Source of the DNA: an uncultured Anaerococcus sp.
Lineage (GTDB): Bacteria > Bacillota > Clostridia > Tissierellales > Peptoniphilaceae
Length of the DNA stretch: 31,507 bases
Reading direction: 5' to 3'
NCBI GenBank assembly: GCA_943913325.1
Contig: CALTXP010000007.1
Location: 1 to 31,507 of the forward strand
In this document: positions 26,279 through 31,507 of the stretch, piece by piece
Numbering within the stretch: position 1 is the stretch's first letter
Layout of the letters: the number at the start of each line of letters is the position of its first letter
The notes under the pieces: model-generated
What the model was told of the DNA's origin: nothing
The model's database searches: none
What the model saw: only the letters and a program-made list of their open reading frames with translations
Made by a program: the position numbers and the translations under genes

Positions 26279-27044
26279 AATTCTAAAAATTGAACATATA
26301 AGCAAAATTTATAAGGACTCTAGTATACTTTTTAAGAAGAAAGATAAAAAGGCTCTTGATGATGTAAGCTTTAATGTAAATAGGGGAGAGATTTTTGGCC
26401 TAGTTGGTGAAAGTGGATCTGGCAAAACAACTCTTTCTAATATTATACTAAGGCTTATAAAACAAAGCTCTGGCACAATCTATTTCAATGATAAGGATAT
26501 AAATAAGCTTAACAAAGAAGATCTTAAAAACTATAGAAAAAGGCTTCAGGTTGTTTTTCAAAATCCTTATCAAGCCTTAAATCCCAAAAAAACCATAGGT
26601 TTTTCTTTAAGAGAAATTCTTAAAATCCATGACTGTTATAAGGATGGTGGAGAAGAAAAAATTAAAAATATGTTAAAAGAAATTCAAATGGAAAAAGATG
26701 TTCTTAATTACTATCCGAAAAGTTTATCTGGTGGACAAAAGCAAAGGATAGCTATAGCAGCTGCACTTTTAATAGAACCAGAATTTTTAATAATAGATGA
26801 AGGTGTAAGTGCATTAGATGTAAGTATACAGGCACAAATACTAAATCTAATAAAAGAGCTTCAAGAAAGTCACCATTTCACTACTCTTTTTATCTCACAC
26901 GATCTAAATGTAATAGCTTACCTATGTGATAGGATAGGTGTTTTATATAATGGGAAATTGGTGGATATATTTAATACAGAAGATATAGCTAATGAAAAAA
27001 GAGATGATTACACTAAAGAACTTTTTAAGTCTATAATAATCTAG
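26271..27044 (+). CDS. Peptide ABC transporter ATP-binding protein, DppF type (short)
   Basis: A 257-residue ATPase, the second of the pair. Walker A is GESGSGKTT, the signature LSGGQKQR, and the Walker B region FLIIDEGVSALDVS, with Gly instead of the usual Pro after the catalytic Glu. It stops soon after the cassette (YTKELFKSIII) and lacks the Cys-containing C-terminal domain of most DppF/OppF proteins; NikE-like ATPases are similarly short. ATG 26271 is chosen because GGAG lies 6 nt upstream and it overlaps the DppD stop by 8 nt. A longer frame from 26244 adds residues lying within DppD. Confidence 0.9.
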   Translation: MDEILKIEHISKIYKDSSILFKKKDKKALDDVSFNVNRGEIFGLVGESGSGKTTLSNIILRLIKQSSGTIYFNDKDINKLNKEDLKNYRKRLQVVFQNPYQALNPKKTIGFSLREILKIHDCYKDGGEEKIKNMLKEIQMEKDVLNYYPKSLSGGQKQRIAIAAALLIEPEFLIIDEGVSALDVSIQAQILNLIKELQESHHFTTLFISHDLNVIAYLCDRIGVLYNGKLVDIFNTEDIANEKRDDYTKELFKSIII

Positions 27045-27071
27045 CCTGTTAATAAATTTTAAAATAAAATG

Positions 27072-27109
27072 AGATCTTAAGCTAATTATAAGCTTAAGAT
27101 CTTTTTTTT
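27072..27109. terminator. Bidirectional terminator between the peptide transporter operon and pbuG
   Basis: A perfect 12-bp stem (27072-27083 with 27091-27102) with a 7-nt loop is followed by a T run. The minus-strand side reads CATTTTATTTT, so it can also end the convergent permease transcript. Confidence 0.9.
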
Positions 27110-28427
27110 ATATAAATGCAGGAACAATGTATCTTAATAAGAATACAAATGCAATTACATATACTAGTGGACTTACTTCTTTGCCACGGCCTGTTAAAAG
27201 TTTGATAGCTGCATATGAGATCATTCCAAATGATATCCCCTCAGCTATTGAATAAGTAACAGGCATCATTAGGATAGTCATAAATGCTGGGAATGCTTCA
27301 GTAATATCTGTAAAGTCAATTTCTGTTACAGTTGATAACATAAATAAGCCTACAACTACAAGAGCAGCTGACGTTGCTTGAGCTGGGATTATTGAAAATA
27401 ATGGGAAGAAGAATGCTGCTATCCCAAAACATACAGCTGTTGATAGTGCAGTAAGACCAGTACGTCCCCCCTCAGAAACTCCAGAAGTTGATTCTACAAA
27501 TGTTGTAATTGTAGATGTACCTAGTAATGCTCCTATAGTAGTACCTATAGCATCTGATAAAAGTGCCTTGCTTCCATTAGGTAGTTTTCCATCTTCATCA
27601 AGCATATTAGCCTTAGTAGCCACTCCAGTTAATGTCCCAAGTGTATCAAATATATCTACAAAAAGGAATGAAAATAAGACTGAGAACATTTCAAAAGAAA
27701 ATATATTTGAAAAGTCTAATTTGAACGCAATTTCAGATATTGATGGAGGTAATGAAACTATTTTATTACCTTCTGGTATTTTAGAAACGCCTAGTATTAG
27801 TGAAAGAATAGTAGATGCTAGAATGCCCCAAAGTAAGGCTCCCTTAACATTTTTAACAGTTAAAACAATCATAATAATTAGAGCAAAAAAGAATATAAAA
27901 CCTTCTTTAGTTGCAATATTGCTAAGTTCTAGTGATATATCGCCAACTTTAACTATACTAGCGTTAATAAGACCTATAAGTGCGATAAATAAACCGATAC
28001 CTACAGAAACTGCTTTTTTAAGATTAATAGGAATAGCATTAAATAGTGCTTCACGAGCCCCTGTAATTGAGAGAATAATAAATATAATACCTTCTAAAAA
28101 GACAGCCGTAAGTGCAAATTGCCAACTCATCCCCATTTTATTAACGACAGTATAAGCAAAAAATGCGTTAAGTCCCATTCCAGCAGATAGGCCTAAAGGC
28201 ATATTTGCATAAAATGCCACAAGTAGCATAGCAATAATTGAAGCTATAATTGTTGATGTAAATACAGCCCCAGAGTTCATTCCAGCATCTGCTAATATGC
28301 TAGGATTTACAGCTAGGATATAAGACATTGTCATAAATGTAGTTATACCAGCCATGATTTCTGTACGAGTGTTAGTGCCGTTTTCTTTTAGCCTAAAGAC
28401 TCTTTCGTTAAACGATTCATCTGACAT
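27108..28427 (-). CDS. pbuG: NCS2 family purine permease (PbuG type)
   Basis: A 439-residue membrane protein with about 12-14 hydrophobic segments, belonging to the AzgA/PbuG branch of the nucleobase:cation symporters. Signatures are EIMAGITTFMTMSYILAVNP at the N-terminus, GMGLNAFFAYTVV, and STITTFVESTSGVSEGGRTG in the substrate region. It likely takes up hypoxanthine, guanine or adenine and would supply xpt-type salvage. AAGGAGG precedes ATG. The predicted promoter gives a leader of under 35 nt, leaving no space for a purine riboswitch. Confidence 0.92.
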   Translation of the reverse strand: MSDESFNERVFRLKENGTNTRTEIMAGITTFMTMSYILAVNPSILADAGMNSGAVFTSTIIASIIAMLLVAFYANMPLGLSAGMGLNAFFAYTVVNKMGMSWQFALTAVFLEGIIFIILSITGAREALFNAIPINLKKAVSVGIGLFIALIGLINASIVKVGDISLELSNIATKEGFIFFFALIIMIVLTVKNVKGALLWGILASTILSLILGVSKIPEGNKIVSLPPSISEIAFKLDFSNIFSFEMFSVLFSFLFVDIFDTLGTLTGVATKANMLDEDGKLPNGSKALLSDAIGTTIGALLGTSTITTFVESTSGVSEGGRTGLTALSTAVCFGIAAFFFPLFSIIPAQATSAALVVVGLFMLSTVTEIDFTDITEAFPAFMTILMMPVTYSIAEGISFGMISYAAIKLLTGRGKEVSPLVYVIAFVFLLRYIVPAFI

Positions 28428-28461
28428 ATAATCCTCCTTAAATTTAAAGTGATACAGGGCT

Positions 28462-28489
28462 ATTATACATCATTTTTGTTAATTGTCTT
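28462..28489 (-). promoter_or_regulatory. Promoter of pbuG
   Basis: On the minus strand AAGACA (28489-28484) and a perfect TATAAT (28467-28462) are separated by 16 nt, 35 nt upstream of the start codon. Confidence 0.6.
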
Positions 28490-28516
28490 TATTTTTTTAG
28501 CTTACTAAACTATAAT
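28488..28516 (+). promoter_or_regulatory. Promoter of the CBS-domain membrane protein gene
   Basis: A perfect TATAAT lies at 28511-28516, 16 nt before the start codon at 28533. The -35 is weak (TTTATT, 17-nt spacing), so the element is called mainly on the -10. The predicted 5' leader is very short but holds AGGAGG. Confidence 0.45.
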
Positions 28517-28532
28517 ATCTTTAGGAGGATGT

Positions 28533-29777
28533 ATGAGTCAGGTAAATGTTATACAATTAATTTTAATAATAGTAGGAATAATGCTATCGGCATTTTTTTC
28601 TTCATCAGAAACAGCTCTTACGAGTTTAAATGTTTTTAAGATAAGACAAATGGAAAATAATGGAGTTGAAAAAGCTTCTTTGGTAAAGAAGCTAGTTGAT
28701 AATATAGGATCAGTGTTAACTACTATTCTAATAGGAAATAACATAGTAAATATAGTTACTACAACAATCGCTACAATATTTTTTACTGATGTCTTTGGAT
28801 CAAAGGGAGCGGTCATTTCTCCAATCATTCTTACAATAGTTGTTCTTATTTTTGGTGAGATTACTCCTAAGAATATAGCTAATTCAAATAGTGAGAAGTT
28901 AGCTCTATCAGTTGCAAAACCCATAAGAGTTGTTGATATAATATTTAAACCACTAAGCTTTCTTTTAGGAAAGATTACAAATTTTATATCAAGTATATTT
29001 ATAGGTGAAGAAGAAGATAGTAATCTAGTAACAGAAGAGGATTTAAAAACTATAGTGGACGTTTCTGAAGAACAAGGGGTTATTAATAACGAAGAAAGTG
29101 AAATGATTAATAATGTTTTTGAGTTTGGAAATTCAGACGTTTCAGATATTATGACTCCAAGAACAAATATGGAAGCTATAAGCATAGATGCTGATAGTAA
29201 TGAATTAAAAGAACTTTTATCTAACACAAATCACTCTAGAATACCTGTTTATGGTAAAAATATTGATAATATACTGGGCATACTTCATATGAAAGATGTA
29301 GTTTCTGCTACAGTTGAGCATAAGGATTTAGATTTAAAAGATCTTATAAGGCCTGCTTATTATGTTTATGATAATATGCACATATTTGATCTTTTTACAA
29401 ATATGAGAAGTGAAAATGCATCACTTGCTGTGGTTATTGATGAATATGGTGGCACAAGTGGACTAGTAGCTATAGAGGATATAGTAGAAGAACTTGTAGG
29501 TGAGATAGATGATGAATATGATATAGATGATAAGGATATTTTTAAATTAACTGAAAACTCCTATCTAGTAAAAGCATCTCTTCATCTTAGCGATTTTAAT
29601 GATTATTTCAATGTAGAATTAGAAGAGATCAAGAATGATTCCATAGGAGGTTTTGTGATTGATCATCTATCCCGTATTCCTGAGGCAGGGGATAGCATAG
29701 AAATTAATAATATACTTATAACAGTAGATGAAATAGATAGATACAAGATAGAGATGTTAAAAGTAGAGTTTTTATAA
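28533..29777 (+). CDS. CNNM/CorC-HlyC family protein with CBS domains
   Basis: A 414-residue membrane protein in the CorC/CNNM group. The N-terminal CNNM (DUF21) domain has about four hydrophobic segments (residues 1-140), including FFSSSETALTSLN. A CBS pair follows (about 195-320) with VSDIMTPRTNMEAIS and VVIDEYGGTSGLV. The C-terminal CorC_HlyC domain follows (IGGFVIDHLSRIPEAGDSI). Such proteins were named hemolysins, but in Gram-positive bacteria several act in magnesium efflux or resistance, which is the more likely job here. AGGAGG precedes ATG. A pyrophosphatase gene follows 10 nt later. Confidence 0.92.
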   Translation: MSQVNVIQLILIIVGIMLSAFFSSSETALTSLNVFKIRQMENNGVEKASLVKKLVDNIGSVLTTILIGNNIVNIVTTTIATIFFTDVFGSKGAVISPIILTIVVLIFGEITPKNIANSNSEKLALSVAKPIRVVDIIFKPLSFLLGKITNFISSIFIGEEEDSNLVTEEDLKTIVDVSEEQGVINNEESEMINNVFEFGNSDVSDIMTPRTNMEAISIDADSNELKELLSNTNHSRIPVYGKNIDNILGILHMKDVVSATVEHKDLDLKDLIRPAYYVYDNMHIFDLFTNMRSENASLAVVIDEYGGTSGLVAIEDIVEELVGEIDDEYDIDDKDIFKLTENSYLVKASLHLSDFNDYFNVELEEIKNDSIGGFVIDHLSRIPEAGDSIEINNILITVDEIDRYKIEMLKVEFL

Positions 29778-29787
29778 GGAGATTTGA

Positions 29788-31440
29788 GTGAAAGATACAG
29801 TTTATATTACAGGCCATAAAAATCCTGACACCGATTCAATTGTAGCAGCTATTACATATGCTAATCTTAAAAATAGACAAGGTGACGTTCATGCTATACC
29901 AGTTAGGCTTGGTAAATTAAATCCAGAAACTAAATTCGTACTAGATTATTTTGGAGTAAAGGCTCCAGTAATAAAAGAGTCAATGATATTACAAGTAAGT
30001 GATATTAACTATGATAAGGCCTATGCTATAGATCCATCTATACCAGTAAGAACAGCCTGGGATATATTTCAAGAAGGAGTTACACACTCTCTATCAGTTG
30101 TAAATAGTGAAGGAAAAATTATAGGAATTGCCTCACTTTCAAATATAACCAAAGCTTATATGGATGTTTGGGATGATAGAATTATAGGTAGATCTGAAAC
30201 TCCGATTGAAAATATAGTTGATGTTTTATCTGCTAAGCTTTATAATTTGCCTGAAAATCCTAGAAAATATGATGGTAAGATTACAGTTATGGCTATGAAT
30301 GATGGAAGTGAGGAATTTGATGGTTACTTTAGTGAAGGCGATATAGTAGTTTTAGGCAATAGAACAGACTATCTAGAGTATCTAATAACTCGTAAAGTTT
30401 CTTTAATAATCTTGACTAATGGATCAAGGGTTGATGATGATTTGATTGCTTATGCTAAGGAAAATAATGTAACAATCCTATCTACAGAATATAATACTTT
30501 TATGACATCTAGACTACTTCCAATGACTATTCCAGTTAGCTCAGTTATGTCAACAGAAGATTTAATATATTTTTCAACCACTGATACCATAGATTCTGTA
30601 AGAGATACTATGTCAAAATCAAGGTTTAGATCATATCCTATAGTTGATGAAAATAAAAAGTTAGTAGGTTCAATATCCAGATATCATTTGATATCTTCTA
30701 AGATGAAAAAACTTATTTTGGTAGATCATAATGAAAAAAATCAGTCAATAGATGATATAGATCAAGCAGAAATTGTAGAGATTATAGACCATCATAGGGT
30801 AGCAAATATATCTACAACTTCGCCACTTTTCTTTAGGGCAGAACCTGTAGGATCAACAGCTACAATAATTTCAGAGATGTATTTAGAAAGTGGTTTGCGT
30901 CCTAGTAAAGAAATAGCAGGATTATTGTGCGCTGCAATAATATCAGATACTCTTTTATTTAGATCCCCAACTACTACAGATGTAGATAGAAGAATCTTAG
31001 ATAGGATGAGCAAGTTTGCAGATTTAGATGTAGAGGATTTTGCCAATAAGATGTTTAAAGCAGCCACATCCTTAAAAGAAAAATCTCCGCTAGATATAGT
31101 AGAAGGTGATGTAAAGACCTTTACCATAGGAGGTGAAGCTATAAGAGTGGGTCAGGTTATGACAATGAACCCAGAAGAACTTGAGCCTTTAAGAGAAGAA
31201 ATAACGAAGCTAATGCAAGAAAAGATTGACAAAAAAGGCGAAACTACTTTTGTGCTTGTATTAACAGATATATTTAATGAAACTAGTGAATTACTTGTAG
31301 TTGGTGATCATTTAGAAGATATAGAAGAGGAATTTAATAATAAGGTAAAAAATGGAACTATCTCAGCTCCAGGAGTTTTAAGTCGTAAAAAACAAGTTAT
31401 GCCAAGGCTTACAAATGCTTTCTTAAAAACTAACAATTAG
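29788..31440 (+). CDS. CBS-domain manganese-dependent inorganic pyrophosphatase (family II)
   Basis: A 550-residue DHH-family enzyme that hydrolyses pyrophosphate. The N-terminal metal motif is GHKNPDTDSI (His10, Asp14, Asp16), DHH is at Asp334-His-His (IIDHHRVANI), and the DHHA2 domain ends with the substrate motif SRKKQ (Ser532-Gln536). Two CBS units with a DRTGG domain between them are inserted at about 75-310; in known family members they bind adenine nucleotides and switch activity. The start is GTG, with AAGGAG 6 nt upstream; no ATG fits the family N-terminus. It follows the CorC-type gene closely, so both are probably in one transcript. Confidence 0.94.
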   Translation: MKDTVYITGHKNPDTDSIVAAITYANLKNRQGDVHAIPVRLGKLNPETKFVLDYFGVKAPVIKESMILQVSDINYDKAYAIDPSIPVRTAWDIFQEGVTHSLSVVNSEGKIIGIASLSNITKAYMDVWDDRIIGRSETPIENIVDVLSAKLYNLPENPRKYDGKITVMAMNDGSEEFDGYFSEGDIVVLGNRTDYLEYLITRKVSLIILTNGSRVDDDLIAYAKENNVTILSTEYNTFMTSRLLPMTIPVSSVMSTEDLIYFSTTDTIDSVRDTMSKSRFRSYPIVDENKKLVGSISRYHLISSKMKKLILVDHNEKNQSIDDIDQAEIVEIIDHHRVANISTTSPLFFRAEPVGSTATIISEMYLESGLRPSKEIAGLLCAAIISDTLLFRSPTTTDVDRRILDRMSKFADLDVEDFANKMFKAATSLKEKSPLDIVEGDVKTFTIGGEAIRVGQVMTMNPEELEPLREEITKLMQEKIDKKGETTFVLVLTDIFNETSELLVVGDHLEDIEEEFNNKVKNGTISAPGVLSRKKQVMPRLTNAFLKTNN

Positions 31441-31466
31441 TAAAAGTTCTAGTTTATGCTAATCTG

Positions 31467-31507
31467 ACTGTTGACAAAATATAAAATTTACCCATTTCGA
31501 CCGGAGC
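31467..31507. repeat. Possible start of an intergenic repeat, cut by the window edge
   Basis: ACTGTTGACAAAAT begins 27 nt after the pyrophosphatase stop and is followed by TTTCGACCGGAGC at the edge. The first part resembles the arms of the palindromic element at 21807-21963. The second looks like the intergenic repeats rich in CGACCGGAGC that I recall from anaerobic Firmicutes. Only half can be seen. Confidence 0.35.

Noticed and set aside
27568..28155. 195-residue plus-strand open frame opposite pbuG
   Set aside because: It is a shadow of the permease gene on the other strand, with skewed composition and no convincing start.
28538..29227. 229-residue minus-strand open frame inside the CBS-domain membrane protein gene
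   Set aside because: It is antisense to a well-supported gene, is made of low-complexity Ser/Ile/Leu-rich sequence and matches no family I know.

Overview
The window is an AT-rich chromosomal segment from a low-GC Gram-positive anaerobe. Strong AGGAGG-type ribosome binding sites, the tig-clpP-clpX-lon-engB gene order, lipoprotein signal peptides with lipoboxes, c-di-AMP synthesis genes and a CBS-type family II pyrophosphatase all fit Firmicutes. The overall look suggests Peptoniphilaceae, perhaps Anaerococcus, but that genus call is an impression from gene content and base use, not a proof. I read 28 protein genes (one partial), no rRNA or tRNA, no CRISPR and no intact transposase.

Layout. 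1-1474: the tail of an ABC-F-type ATPase and an AI-2E family membrane protein, closed by a bidirectional terminator shared with the convergent thiamine pyrophosphokinase gene. 2229-7852: a unit with a papain-like protein of unknown role, a small NIF3-like protein, then malQ and glgP (maltodextrin and glycogen breakdown) and a ZIP metal transporter. 8070-11158: cdaA and cdaR (c-di-AMP synthase and its regulator), then the tRNA CCA-adding enzyme in the place where glmM often sits. 11214-17424: a protein quality control cluster of trigger factor, ClpP, ClpX, Lon and the ribosome-assembly GTPase EngB. An unusual pair of overlapping hairpins lies between clpX and lon.

17595-19352 is a stand-alone lipoprotein with an FMN-binding domain and a fumarate-reductase-type FAD domain. 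Its active site carries the Tyr/Asp/Arg pattern of urocanate reductase rather than the His/Glu/Arg pattern of fumarate reductase. 19534-21802 holds xpt on the minus strand, diverging from an M18 aminopeptidase and a thiamine-binding-family protein. A palindromic element of about 157 nt (21807-21963), resembling a MITE, separates these from a complete five-gene dipeptide/oligopeptide ABC transporter operon (22032-27044). The purine permease pbuG (minus strand) follows, then a CorC/HlyC-type CBS protein and a CBS-domain inorganic pyrophosphatase. The last ~40 bases look like the start of another intergenic repeat.

Most of the window is ordinary core metabolism and housekeeping. The points most worth checking are the urocanate-reductase-like lipoprotein, the clpX-lon hairpin switch, the palindromic element and the papain-like orphan.
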